Shown here: positions 7,947-17,401 of the stretch, piece by piece | Position numbering within the stretch: position 1 is the stretch's first letter | Layout: every line of letters starts with the position of its first letter | NCBI GenBank assembly: GCA_963741315.1 | Contig: CAVUHK010000005.1 | Span: 310,001 to 374,000 of the forward strand | Length of the DNA: 64,000 nt | Source: PALSA-1003 sp963741315 | GTDB lineage: Bacteria > Pseudomonadota > Gammaproteobacteria > Burkholderiales > Casimicrobiaceae | Direction of reading: 5' to 3' | Translations under genes and position numbers: made by a program | Notes under the pieces: model-generated | What the model was told of the DNA's origin: nothing | The model's database searches: none | Seen by the model: only the letters and a program-made list of their open reading frames with translations

Positions 7947-8963
7947 TCAATTGCCGACGGCATCCGCGCCGATGCGCACCACGGTGCGACCGCGAATCGT
8001 ACCCTTGAGGAAGGCGTCGAAGTGCGACGGCAGGTCGTCGAAGTCGATGGTGCGGACCTTGGCCTGCACCCGCGACGGCTTCCACGCGCCGGCGAGCCGA
8101 TCCCAGAGCTTCTGGCGCAGGGGCATCGAGCCTTCGGAGCTGTTGATGCCCAGCAGCTGCACGCCGCGCAGGATGAACGGCAGCACCGTCGTATTGAGCT
8201 TGGCGTCCGCGGCCAGACCGACGCTGGCGACCGTACCCCACTGCTTCATCGTCGAGAGCATCCAAGCGAGCACATCGCCGCCCAGATTGTCGACCGCGCC
8301 GGCCCAGGTGGCCTTGTCCAGCGGCCGTATCTTTGTCAGGTCGAGGCTCTGCCGCGCCATGATCTCGGCCGCGCCGATCGAGCGCAGATACGCTTCTTCC
8401 TCGGCCTTGCCGGTCAGAGCGACCACGTGGTAGCCGAGCTTGGAGAGGATGTCGATGGCGATGCTGCCCACGCCGCCCGTCGCACCGTTGACGATCACCG
8501 GTCCCGATGCCGGGGTCAGCCCGTTGTGCTGCATGAGCTCGACCGCCAGCGCCGCGGTGTAACCCGCGGTGCCCAGCGTCATGGCCTCGAATGCCGTCAT
8601 GTCGGGCGAACGGCGCACCACCCAGTCCGCGGGCACGCGCACGTACTCGGAGTAACCGCCATCGTGCGCGACACCCATGTCGTAGGCGTGCACGATCACC
8701 TTGTCGCCGTGGCGGAAGCGCGGATCGGCCGAGGTCTCGACGGTACCGGCCATGTCGATGCCGGCCACGGTCGGGTACTTGCGCATGATCTTGCCGGCGC
8801 CGTTGTACGACAGGGCGTCCTTGTAGTTGATCGTCGAGTACTTGGTTCTGACGAGGACGTCGCCGGCGTCGAGGTCAGCCGGCGCCATGTCGACAAAACG
8901 GCTGCGCACGACGCCGTCTTCCTGAAAAGTCCGGTAGGCCTTGAAGTGCGTGACTGCCTGCAT
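7947..8963 (-). CDS. acuI: AcuI/YhdH-family quinone-oxidoreductase-like acyl-CoA reductase
   Basis: A zinc-free medium-chain dehydrogenase/reductase of 338 aa. The N-terminal GroES-like domain contains YSTINYKDALSYNG and the Rossmann domain has the NADPH loop NGATGGVGSIA, followed by VVALTGKAEEEAYLRSIGA, characteristic of the YhdH/AcuI clade. AcuI reduces acryloyl-CoA to propionyl-CoA. The neighbouring propionyl-CoA synthetase and the methylcitrate genes elsewhere in the window support that role, but the substrate is inferred. AGGAGG lies 8 nt before the ATG at 8961-8963. Confidence 0.8.
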   Translation of the reverse strand: MQAVTHFKAYRTFQEDGVVRSRFVDMAPADLDAGDVLVRTKYSTINYKDALSYNGAGKIMRKYPTVAGIDMAGTVETSADPRFRHGDKVIVHAYDMGVAHDGGYSEYVRVPADWVVRRSPDMTAFEAMTLGTAGYTAALAVELMQHNGLTPASGPVIVNGATGGVGSIAIDILSKLGYHVVALTGKAEEEAYLRSIGAAEIMARQSLDLTKIRPLDKATWAGAVDNLGGDVLAWMLSTMKQWGTVASVGLAADAKLNTTVLPFILRGVQLLGINSSEGSMPLRQKLWDRLAGAWKPSRVQAKVRTIDFDDLPSHFDAFLKGTIRGRTVVRIGADAVGN

Positions 8964-8992
8964 GGGTGCCTCCTGGTCAGTGAACGTGCGAA

Positions 8993-10126
8993 TCAGACCG
9001 GTACCTGCTCGCCAAGAAGGTGCGGCAACGCCATGTAGTCGCGCGTCCGCATTTCCATGAGCCGGCTCACCGTACGCGGAAACTCCTGGCTGTTCGGCCC
9101 CGACACGTACAGCTCCTCCGCCGGGACCGCCGCCGATACGAGCAACTTTACCCGATGATCGTAGAGCACGTCGACGAGCCATGTAAAGCGCCGGGCGGCG
9201 TTGCCCATGTCGGGCGTCAGCTGCGGCACGTCGGACACGATGACGACGGCAAAGCGCCGGGCCAGCTCGAGGTAGTCCAGCTGCGAGCGGGGACCCTCGC
9301 ACAGCGTCTCGAAATCGAACCAGACGACGCTCCCCGCCCGCCGCCGGGCCTTGAGCGTACGCGCCTCGACGGTCAGGCGCGGGTCCTCGTTGGGCCCCTG
9401 CCCCATCCGCTCGTAGATCTCCGCGAGCTCACCATCGGCGCCACCCGGCGCCGCGACGTAGTAGCACGTCGCTTGCGTCAACGCGCGAAGGCGGTAGTCG
9501 ACGCCACCGTCGATTTCGACGACGTCCAGGTTGCGCTTGATCATGGCGATGGTCGGCAACAGGTTCTGGCGCTGCAGGCCGTTGGGGTAAAGGTCGTCGG
9601 GTGGGTAGTTCGAGGTCATGACGAATACCACGCCTTTGGCGAAGAGCACCGTCAACAGGCGTCCGAGGATCATCGCGTCCGCGACGTCGGAGACGTGAAA
9701 TTCGTCGAAGCAGATCAGCCGGTGCCTGCGCGCGATGCGCGCCGCGACGGCCGCCAGCGGGTCTTCGGCGTGCACGTGCGTGCGCAGGTCATCGTGCACC
9801 GCCTTCATGAAGGCATGGAAATGCACACGCGTTTTGCGCCGCAGCGGCACGGCGGCGTAGAACAGGTCCATGAGGAAACTCTTGCCGCGGCCGACATCGC
9901 CGTAGAAATAGATGCCGCGTGGCGGCACCGGCGGATCGAACCAGCGGCGAAGCAGCGACCGGCGCGCATTGCGGAATTCGACCAGTTCGTCGTACAGGCG
10001 GCCCAGCCGCTCAAACGCGCGCAACTGCGCGTCGTCGAGGACCACCTGGCGTTGCGCGAGCGCGGGCTGCAGCGTCGCTCCGAATGCGCCGTGGTGGGCT
10101 GACGCGCTTGCGACGGATGCCTCCAC
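8993..10126 (-). CDS. zapE: Cell division protein ZapE / AFG1-family ATPase
   Basis: A P-loop ATPase of the AFG1 family, 377 aa. It has Walker A GDVGRGKSFLMDLF (about residues 97-110), Walker B LICFDEFHVSD (about 157-167) and sensor region VFVMTSNYPPDDLY. In E. coli ZapE associates with constricting Z-rings; mitochondrial AFG1 aids turnover of respiratory subunits. The gene follows lpd at the end of the sdh-odh operon, a common betaproteobacterial arrangement that fits a respiratory-complex quality-control role. That link is an inference. The start at 10124-10126 is the first ATG of the frame; the true start may be a little downstream. Confidence 0.92.
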   Translation of the reverse strand: MEASVASASAHHGAFGATLQPALAQRQVVLDDAQLRAFERLGRLYDELVEFRNARRSLLRRWFDPPVPPRGIYFYGDVGRGKSFLMDLFYAAVPLRRKTRVHFHAFMKAVHDDLRTHVHAEDPLAAVAARIARRHRLICFDEFHVSDVADAMILGRLLTVLFAKGVVFVMTSNYPPDDLYPNGLQRQNLLPTIAMIKRNLDVVEIDGGVDYRLRALTQATCYYVAAPGGADGELAEIYERMGQGPNEDPRLTVEARTLKARRRAGSVVWFDFETLCEGPRSQLDYLELARRFAVVIVSDVPQLTPDMGNAARRFTWLVDVLYDHRVKLLVSAAVPAEELYVSGPNSQEFPRTVSRLMEMRTRDYMALPHLLGEQVPV

Positions 10127-10162
10127 GGTTCGCCGGCTATCCGGGAAAGCGGCCAGCCGTCA

Positions 10163-11588
10163 TCACGAATTGAGCGTGCGCTTGTCGACCGAGAGCGCCG
10201 CTTCGCGGGTCGCCTCGGACAGCGATGGATGGGCGTGGCAGATGCGCGCGATGTCTTCGCTGGATGCGCCGAATTCCATGGCGACGACGCCTTCGGCGAT
10301 CAGCTCGGAGGCCTGCGGACCGATGACGTGCATGCCGAGGATGCGATCGGTGGTCGCGTCGGCCAGGAATTTCACGAAGCCGCGGGTATCGCCAAGCGCG
10401 CGCGCGCGGCCATTGGCGGTAAACGGAAACGACCCCGCACGGTAGGCGATGCCGGCGGCCTTGAGCTGCTGCTCGGTCTGGCCGACCCAGGCGATTTCCG
10501 GGCGAGGTATAGATGACCCACGGCACGGTGTTGAAGTCGACGTGGCCGTGCTGCCCGGCGATGCGCTCGGCGACCGCCACGCCTTCGTCTTCGGCCTTGT
10601 GCGCAAGCATCGGACCGCGCACGACGTCGCCGATCGCCCAGACTCCCGGCAGGTTGGTCCTGCAGTCTGCGTCCACGGCGACAAAGCCGCGCTCGTCGAT
10701 CGCGAGGCCGACTGCGGCCGCATCGAGTCCTGCCGTGTGTGGCACGCGTCCGATGGACACGATGAGCCTGTCGAAGGTCGCGCTCTGCGCCTTGCCATCG
10801 GCATCGGCATAGTCGACACGGACATCGTTGCCTGTACTGACCTTGGTGATCTTCACGCCGAGCGTGATCGTCAGGCCCTGGCGCGCGAACAGCTTGGCGG
10901 CTTCCTTCGCGATCTGCTCGTCGGCAGCGCCGAGAAACGCGGGCAGCGCCTCCAGTATCGTCACCTCGGCGCCGACACGACGCCACACGCTGCCCATTTC
11001 CAGACCGATGACGCCGGCGCCGATGACACCCAGGCGCGCAGGCACGGTTGGCAGCGCGAGCGCGCCTGCGTTGTCGAGGATCAGCTTGTTGTCGAACGGT
11101 GCGCCAGGCAGCGCGCGCGGCTTGGAACCGGTGGCGATGATGACGTGCTTGGCGGTCAGTGTCGACGTCGCCGCACCGCTGACCTTGATCTGCCACGCCC
11201 CCGCGCTGCCGCCGACAAAACTGCCCACGCCGTGAAAGAAGGCGATCTTGTTCTTCTTGAACAGGTAGACGATACCGTCGTTGTTCTGCCGAACCACCTT
11301 GTCCTTGCGCGATTGCATGCGCGCGACGTCGATGGAGAGGCCCTTGACGTCGATGCCATGCTCGGCAAACGCGTGCCCGGCGTGTTCGTAGTTCTCCGAC
11401 GACTGAAGCAACGCCTTCGAGGGGATGCAGCCGACGTTGGTGCAGGTTCCGCCGAGCGCGGGCTTGCCGTCCGCGGACGTCCAGTCGTCGATGCACGCGG
11501 TTGCGAAGCCCAATTGCGCCGCGCGAATCGCGGCGATGTAGCCGCCGGGGCCCCCGCCGATCACCACTACGTCGAACGCGTCAGCCAT
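10163..11588 (-). CDS. lpdA: Dihydrolipoyl dehydrogenase (Lpd, E3), frameshifted as sequenced
   Basis: FAD enzyme that reoxidises the lipoyl group of the 2-oxoglutarate dehydrogenase complex. The first ~360 residues show FAD motif VIGGGPGGYIA, redox disulfide GGTCTNVGCIPSK and NAD motif VIGAGVIGLEMG in one frame. The interface domain (PEIAWVGQTEQQLKAAG, ending ICHAHPSLSEATREAAL) continues in another frame to the stop at 10163-10165. The frames join at about 10497-10503, where minus-strand CCCGGAAATCGC should read CCCGAAATCGC (Ser-Pro-Glu-Ile-Ala): one extra G. As sequenced, the protein loses its catalytic His-Glu dyad region and runs on in the wrong frame to 10137. Being in an otherwise intact TCA operon, a sequencing error is likely. 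Confidence 0.9.
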
Positions 11589-11597
11589 GGCCGTGAC

Positions 11598-12857
11598 CTA
11601 GAGGTCCAGCAGCATTCGGGCAGGGTCTTCCAGCGCCTCCTTGATCGCCACCAGCGACAGCACCGCCTCGCGGCCGTCGATGATGCGATGGTCGTACGAC
11701 TGCGCGAGATAGTTCATCGGCCGCACCACAACCTGCCCATTTTCGACCACGGGACGGTCCTTGGTCGCGTGGATCCCGAGGATCGCCGACTGCGGCGGAT
11801 TGATGATCGGCGTCGAGAGCATCGAGCCGAACACGCCGCCGTTGGAAATCGTGTAGGTGCCGCCGGTGAGTTCCTGGACGGTCAACTTGCCATCCTGCGC
11901 GCGCTTGCCGAAGTCGCCGATCTGCGTTTCGATTTCCGCGATCGAGAGCTGGTCCGCGTCGCGCAGGATCGGCACGACCAACCCGCGCGGACTGCCCACC
12001 GCCACGCCGATGTCGAAATAGCCGTGGTAGACGATGTCGGTGCCGTCGATGGAAGCATTGACGGTTGGATATTTCTTCAGCGCGTGCACCACCGCCTTGA
12101 CGAAGAAGCCCATGAACCCGAGCTTCACTCCGTGTTGCTTTTCGAAGCGATCCTTGTAGCGCGCGCGCAGTTCGAGCACTGCCGCCATGTTCACCTCGTT
12201 GAAGGTGGTCAGGCTGGCTGTGGTCGCTTGCGACTGCACGAGCCGCTCGGCGACGCGCAAGCGCAGGCGCGACATCGGCACGCGCTGCTCGGGGCGGCCA
12301 CTGAGATTCGCGGGCAACGCCACTGCCGGCGCCTTTGACGCGGGCGGCGACGCAGGTGCGGGTGCGGCGACAGGCGCTGCGGTCGCTGGCGCAGTTGCGG
12401 CTGCCAGCGCGTCGCCCTTGGTGACGCGGCCATCGCGCCCGGTGCCCGCGATACCAGTCGCGTCCATCCCCTGGTCGGCGAGGATCTTGCGCGCCGCGGG
12501 CATGACCGCCGGTGCAGCCGCCGTGGCGGGCGTCGCAGCGACGGGAGCGGGCGCCTTGGACACGGACGGCGGGACAGGCTTGGTCGCCGCAGGCGCGGCT
12601 GCCGCGACCGTGGCCTTCGCTTCGGTGTCGATCACCGCGATGATTTCCTGCGCGGTCACGGTCGATCCATCCGGGCGCCTGATCTCGACGATGACGCCCG
12701 AGTCCGGTGCCGGCAGCTCGAGCACCACCTTGTCGGTCTCGATGTCGATCAGGTTTTCGTCGCGCTTGACCGTCTCGCCGGCCTTCTTGTGCCAATTGAC
12801 CAGCGTCGCTTCGGTGATCGACTCCGGCAGCACCGGCACCTTGACTTCGATTTTCAT
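11598..12857 (-). CDS. odhB: Dihydrolipoyllysine succinyltransferase, E2 of 2-oxoglutarate dehydrogenase
   Basis: E2 core of the 2-oxoglutarate dehydrogenase complex, 419 aa. It has one N-terminal lipoyl domain with the lipoylated Lys43 (ETDKVVLE), an Ala/Pro-rich flexible linker (~80-125), a peripheral-subunit-binding domain (PAARKILADQGMDATGIAGTGRDGRVTKGD, ~125-158, written here in parts: PAARKILADQGMD and GTGRDGRVTKGD), another Ala/Pro linker and the catalytic acyltransferase domain ending in SYDHRIIDGREAV, which carries the active-site His and Asp. It lies between odhA and lpd in the usual operon order. The ATG at 12855-12857 starts the standard KIEVKVPVLPESI lipoyl domain. Confidence 0.96.
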   Translation of the reverse strand: MKIEVKVPVLPESITEATLVNWHKKAGETVKRDENLIDIETDKVVLELPAPDSGVIVEIRRPDGSTVTAQEIIAVIDTEAKATVAAAAPAATKPVPPSVSKAPAPVAATPATAAAPAVMPAARKILADQGMDATGIAGTGRDGRVTKGDALAAATAPATAAPVAAPAPASPPASKAPAVALPANLSGRPEQRVPMSRLRLRVAERLVQSQATTASLTTFNEVNMAAVLELRARYKDRFEKQHGVKLGFMGFFVKAVVHALKKYPTVNASIDGTDIVYHGYFDIGVAVGSPRGLVVPILRDADQLSIAEIETQIGDFGKRAQDGKLTVQELTGGTYTISNGGVFGSMLSTPIINPPQSAILGIHATKDRPVVENGQVVVRPMNYLAQSYDHRIIDGREAVLSLVAIKEALEDPARMLLDL

Positions 12858-12884
12858 TTACGTCTCTTCGTTTCAGTGCGCGTT

Positions 12885-15734
12885 CTAGTGCGCGATGACC
12901 ATTTCGCCGGACGCCAGCTTTTCGGCAAAGGCGTCCTCGACCAGCTGCTTCTGCTGGGCGACGTGACGCGACATGTAGCCCACGGCCGGCGAGGCGGAAA
13001 TCGGCCGCCCGGCGTAGGCGAGTACCTGCGAATCGGCGATATCTCCGCGCAGGTAAGCACGCAACCGGTACCACGCGCTCTGGTTCTGCGGCTCTTCCTG
13101 GCACCAGACGACTTCACGGGCATTGGGATATTTCGCGACCTCGGCCTTGAAGTCGTCGTGCGGGAACGGATACTGCTGCTCGAGTCGCACGATCGCGATG
13201 TCGGCGATCTTCTTCTCGCGGCGCGCGGCGACGAGATCGTAGTAGACCTTGCCGCTGCACACGACGATGCGCCGCACTGCCTTCGCGACCAGCTGGCCGG
13301 TCTCGCCGATGACCGTCTGGAAATGGCCGTCGGCGAGTTCTTCCATCGTCGACACCGCCTCCTTGTTGCGCAACAGGCTCTTCGGGCTCATCACGATCAG
13401 CGGCTTGCGGAAATTGCGCACCATCTGACGGCGCAGCAGGTGGTAGATCTGTGCCGGTGTGGTCGGCACGCAGACCTGCATGTTGTGCTCGGCGCACAGC
13501 TGCAAGTAACGCTCGGGCCGCGCCGACGAATGTTCCGGACCCTGGCCCTCGTAACCGTGCGGCAACAGCAGCGTCAGGCCGCAGACGCGGCCCCACTTCA
13601 CTTCGCCCGCGGCGATGAACTGGTCCACCACGACCTGGGCGCCATTGGCGAAGTCACCGAACTGCGCTTCCCAGACGACCAGCTTATTCGGTTCCGAGGT
13701 CGAGTAGCCGTACTCGAAGCCGACCACCGCCTCTTCGGAGAGCACCGAATCGATCACGTCGAAATCGGGCTGCCCGTCGCGGATGTGCTGCAGCGGGATC
13801 CATATGCCTGCATCCCACTTCTCGCGGTTCTGGTCGTGCAGCACTGCGTGACGATGCGAGAAGGTGCCGCGAGCCGAGTCCTGCCCTGACAGGCGCACGC
13901 CGAAGCCCTGGTCGACCAGCGTCGCATACGCCAAGGTCTCGCCCATGCCCCAATCCAGCGGCAACTCGCCCTCACCCATCGCACGGCGATCGGCGATGAC
14001 CTTCTCGACGCGCGGATGCAGCTTGAAGTTCTCCGGGATGGTCGTGACTTTGGTCGCCAACGCCTTCAGGCGCTTCATCGGCACCTTGGTGTCGGCCGCG
14101 TCGGTCCAGTGCTTGCCGACAAACCGGCCCCAGTCCACCGCGAACGGCGGCTTGTAGTTGGACAGGATGGTCGTGTTGGTGTGCAAACCCTTGTCCATCG
14201 CGTTGCGATAGGTCTCGATCATCGTCTCGGCGTCGCTCGCGGTCACGACACCGGCGTCGACCAGCCGCTGCGCGTACAGCGCGCGGGTGCCTGGGTGATC
14301 ATGGATACTCTTGTACATCAGCGGCTGGGTGATCATCGGCTCGTCGGCCTCGTTGTGACCCTGCCGACGGAAACACACCAGATCGATGAACACATCCTTG
14401 TCGAACTTCTGCCGGAACTCGATCGCGGTCTCGACCGCCAGTAGCGCCGCTTCCGGATCGTCTCCATTGACGTGGAAGATCGGCGCCTCGACCATCTTCG
14501 CGACGTCGGTGCAATACAGGGTGCCGCGCGTATCGCGCGGATCGGAGGTCGTGAAGCCGATCTGGTTGTTGACGACGATGTGAATCGTGCCGCCGGTGCG
14601 ATAGCCTCGCGTCTGCCCGAGATTGAGCGTCTCCTGCACCACCCCCTGGCCGGCAATCGCGGCGTCGCCGTGGATGAGCACCGGCATGACCTGGTCGCAT
14701 GTCGGGTCGCGGCGGCGATCCTGACGCGCGCGTACCGAGCCTTCGACGACCGGGTCGACAATCTCCAGGTGCGAGGGATTGAAGGCCAGCGTCAGGTGCA
14801 TCGGCCCGCCCGGCGTGACGACGTCGGACGAGAATCCCTGGTGGTACTTCACGTCACCCGCGGAAAGGTCGCTCGCGGCCTTGCCTTCGAACTCGGCGAA
14901 CAGCGTACCCGGCATCTTGCCCAGGATGTTGACCAGCACGTTGAGGCGTCCGCGATGCGCCATGCCGATGACCATTTCCTGAACGCCTTCCGCGCCTGAT
15001 CTCTGGATCAGGTGGTCGAGCATCGGGATCATGGTGTCGCCGCCTTCGCCGGAGAAGCGCTTCTGGCCGACGTACTTGGTGCCAAGGTAGCGCTCCAGCG
15101 TCTCCGCTGCGGTCAGACGCTCGAGGATGTGCTTGCGGAATTCCGGCGAGTAGTCGGGGCGCGCGCGCAGCGGCTCGATGCGGTCCTGGATGAAGCGCTT
15201 TTGCGGCGTGTCCGACATGTACATGTACTCGGTCGCAAAGGTGCCGCAGTAGGTTTCCTGGAGCGCGACGATGAGGTCGCGCAAGCGCATGCGCGCCGCG
15301 CCGCCCGGCGCCCCCTTGAACGAGCCCACGTCGAAGTCGGTGTCCATGTCGGCTTCGGTGAAGCCGTAACTCTTGACGTCGAGGTCGGCGATGTACTGCT
15401 TCTCCTGACGCTTGAGCGGATCGATGTCGGCGTGAAACATGCCCAACGTGCGGAATTTGCTGATCAGCCGCAGCACCAGGACCTGCTTGTGCATGGCCTG
15501 TGCGTCGACCATGCCACCGGCCAGCTTGCGGCTGTGCGACAGCTGGATGAACGATTCGACGACAGGGGCGTGCGCGACGTCGTGCGCGCCGTTACGCAGC
15601 GAATCGAAATAGGCGCGCCAGTCGGCGCTGACCGCGCCGGGATCCGACAGGTAGTTTTCGTACTGCTCCTCGATGAACGGCGCGTTGCCGCCGAAGAGCG
15701 TGCTGGACTGCTGGAACTCGGTCATCATCGACAT
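12885..15734 (-). CDS. odhA: 2-oxoglutarate dehydrogenase E1 component
   Basis: Thiamine-diphosphate-dependent decarboxylase of 2-oxoglutarate, 949 aa, the normal family length. The N-terminal helix with FGGNAPFIEEQYENYL docks on E2. The catalytic region includes MAHRGRLNVLVN, the TPP/Mg motif IHGDAAIAGQG with NNQIGFTTS, and the transketolase-type pyrimidine domain with SHRHAVLHDQN. The C-terminal region ends in VKEDFA-like AFAEKLASGEMVIAH. It sits between gltA (66 nt upstream) and odhB. The start is the first of the M-S-M-M run at 15732-15734; the second or third Met are alternatives. Confidence 0.97.
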   Translation of the reverse strand: MSMMTEFQQSSTLFGGNAPFIEEQYENYLSDPGAVSADWRAYFDSLRNGAHDVAHAPVVESFIQLSHSRKLAGGMVDAQAMHKQVLVLRLISKFRTLGMFHADIDPLKRQEKQYIADLDVKSYGFTEADMDTDFDVGSFKGAPGGAARMRLRDLIVALQETYCGTFATEYMYMSDTPQKRFIQDRIEPLRARPDYSPEFRKHILERLTAAETLERYLGTKYVGQKRFSGEGGDTMIPMLDHLIQRSGAEGVQEMVIGMAHRGRLNVLVNILGKMPGTLFAEFEGKAASDLSAGDVKYHQGFSSDVVTPGGPMHLTLAFNPSHLEIVDPVVEGSVRARQDRRRDPTCDQVMPVLIHGDAAIAGQGVVQETLNLGQTRGYRTGGTIHIVVNNQIGFTTSDPRDTRGTLYCTDVAKMVEAPIFHVNGDDPEAALLAVETAIEFRQKFDKDVFIDLVCFRRQGHNEADEPMITQPLMYKSIHDHPGTRALYAQRLVDAGVVTASDAETMIETYRNAMDKGLHTNTTILSNYKPPFAVDWGRFVGKHWTDAADTKVPMKRLKALATKVTTIPENFKLHPRVEKVIADRRAMGEGELPLDWGMGETLAYATLVDQGFGVRLSGQDSARGTFSHRHAVLHDQNREKWDAGIWIPLQHIRDGQPDFDVIDSVLSEEAVVGFEYGYSTSEPNKLVVWEAQFGDFANGAQVVVDQFIAAGEVKWGRVCGLTLLLPHGYEGQGPEHSSARPERYLQLCAEHNMQVCVPTTPAQIYHLLRRQMVRNFRKPLIVMSPKSLLRNKEAVSTMEELADGHFQTVIGETGQLVAKAVRRIVVCSGKVYYDLVAARREKKIADIAIVRLEQQYPFPHDDFKAEVAKYPNAREVVWCQEEPQNQSAWYRLRAYLRGDIADSQVLAYAGRPISASPAVGYMSRHVAQQKQLVEDAFAEKLASGEMVIAH

Positions 15735-15800
15735 GGCTTCACCCGATAGATGTGGGCAGGCAGGACGGGATCAAGACACATCTCGGCTAGTGGTTGGTTG

Positions 15801-17096
15801 CTAACGCTTGGCGATCGGCACGACGTCGCGGCGCGTGGCGCCGATGTAGAGCTGCCGCGGCCGGCCGATCTTCTGGTCGGGATCCGAAATCATCTCGTTC
15901 CACTGCGCGATCCAGCCGACCGTGCGCGCCAGCGAAAAGATCGCGGTGAACAGGCTCACGGGGATGCCCAGCGCGCGCTGCACGATGCCGGAGTAGAAAT
16001 CGACGTTGGGATAGAGCTTGCGCGAGACGAAATAGTCGTCCTCGAGTGCGATTTTCTCCAGCGCCATCGCCAGCTTGAACAGCGGATCGTCGTGCAGACC
16101 CAGCGATTCGAGCACCTCGTAGCAGGTCTCGCGCATCAGCTTGGCGCGCGGATCGTAGTTCTTGTAGACGCGGTGACCGAAGCCCATGAGCTTGACGCCG
16201 GAGTTCTTGTCCTTGACCTTCTTGATGAACTCGCCGATCTTGGAGACGTCGCCGATTTCGTGCAGCATGTTCAGCGCGGCCTCGTTGGCGCCGCCGTGCG
16301 CGGGCCCCCAAAGGCAGGCGATGCCCGCGGCGATGCAGGCGAACGGATTGGCGCCCGACGAGCCCGCCAGCCGCACCGTCGAGGTCGACGCATTCTGTTC
16401 GTGGTCGGCGTGAAGGATGAAGATGCGATCGAGCGCGCGCACCGCGACGTCGTTGATCTTGTAGTCCTCGCACGGCACCGAAAACATCATGCGCATGAAG
16501 TTCGCGGTATAGGAAAGCTCGTTGCGCGGGTACACGAACGGCTGTCCCTGCGTGTACTTGTAGCACATCGCCACCAGCGTAGGCAGCTTGGCGATCAGGC
16601 GGATCGCCGACACGTGACGGTGATACGGATCGCTGATGTCGAGCGAGTCGTGGTAGAAGGCGGACAGCGATCCGACCACGCCGACCAGCATCGCCATCGG
16701 GTGCGAGTCGCGGCGAAAGCCGCGGAAGAACTGGCTCATCTGCTCGTGCACCATGGTGTGCGTGGTCACGCTCTTGACGAACTCGGCATTCTCGGTCGCG
16801 GACGGTAGCTCGCCGTTGAGCAGCAGGTAGCAGACCTCGAGAAAATTGCAGTGCACCGCAAGCTGCTCGATCGGGTAGCCGCGATAGAGCAGCTCCCCTT
16901 TGTCGCCGTCGATGTAGGTGATCTTCGAGAAGCACGCCGCGGTCGACATGAATCCGGGGTCGTAGGTGAACTTGCCTGTCTTGGCGTACAGCGGACGAAT
17001 GTCGATCACCTCGGGACCGATCGTCCCGGGTAGCACCGGAAATAGCGTCGCAGGCGATCCGTCGCTGAAACTGAGTGTGGCGTTGCGGTCGGTCAT
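15801..17096 (-). CDS. gltA: Citrate synthase (type II, hexameric)
   Basis: Condenses oxaloacetate with acetyl-CoA. The 431-aa length and the N-terminal beta-domain (DRNATLSFSDG..ATLFPVLPGTIGPEVIDI in parts) mark the NADH-regulated gram-negative type. Active-site segments are ILHADHEQNAST, GPAHGGANEA, and GFGHRVYKNYDPRA. It follows sdhE in the TCA operon. The separate 2-methylcitrate synthase prpC (23707-24861) is the short 384-aa type and lacks the N-terminal extension, so the two are not redundant copies. Confidence 0.97.
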   Translation of the reverse strand: MTDRNATLSFSDGSPATLFPVLPGTIGPEVIDIRPLYAKTGKFTYDPGFMSTAACFSKITYIDGDKGELLYRGYPIEQLAVHCNFLEVCYLLLNGELPSATENAEFVKSVTTHTMVHEQMSQFFRGFRRDSHPMAMLVGVVGSLSAFYHDSLDISDPYHRHVSAIRLIAKLPTLVAMCYKYTQGQPFVYPRNELSYTANFMRMMFSVPCEDYKINDVAVRALDRIFILHADHEQNASTSTVRLAGSSGANPFACIAAGIACLWGPAHGGANEAALNMLHEIGDVSKIGEFIKKVKDKNSGVKLMGFGHRVYKNYDPRAKLMRETCYEVLESLGLHDDPLFKLAMALEKIALEDDYFVSRKLYPNVDFYSGIVQRALGIPVSLFTAIFSLARTVGWIAQWNEMISDPDQKIGRPRQLYIGATRRDVVPIAKR

Positions 17097-17157
17097 GGCG
17101 TCGTGCTCCAGGCAGCAATCATGTAAGGGACGAGCTCGCGCTTCGTCCCGCGTGTTC

Positions 17158-17397
17158 TCAGATGGCTCTCAAATGCCCGACCAGCGATGCGGCCGCCGCG
17201 TCGGAGGGCTCTTGTCGGCCCGACAGCAAATCCCAAAGGTCGTTGTCGCTCAGATCCAGCAGCCCGTCCAGCGCGGCGATTTCATCGTCCGAGATACCCG
17301 CACCGCGCTGGTCGAGGAATCGGGTGAGGATCAGATCGTTCTCCAGCATGCCCCGCCGGCAACGCCAGCGCAGGCGATTGAGCGTGGTGGCGTCCAT
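17158..17397 (-). CDS. sdhE: Succinate dehydrogenase FAD assembly factor SdhE
   Basis: A small (79-84 aa) all-helical protein that promotes covalent flavinylation of SdhA. The hallmark RGxxE motif appears as RRGMLENDLIL near the N-terminus. I use the ATG at 17395-17397; a GTG at 17410-17412, overlapping the sdhB stop, would add five residues (V-P-F-E-T). It lies directly after sdhB and before gltA, the standard location. Confidence 0.93.
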   Translation of the reverse strand: MDATTLNRLRWRCRRGMLENDLILTRFLDQRGAGISDDEIAALDGLLDLSDNDLWDLLSGRQEPSDAAAASLVGHLRAI

Positions 17398-17401
17398 TGT
17401 T

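Noticed and set aside
12300..12640. Ala/Pro-rich low-complexity stretches as possible repeats
   Set aside because: They are the normal flexible linkers of the E2 acyltransferase.
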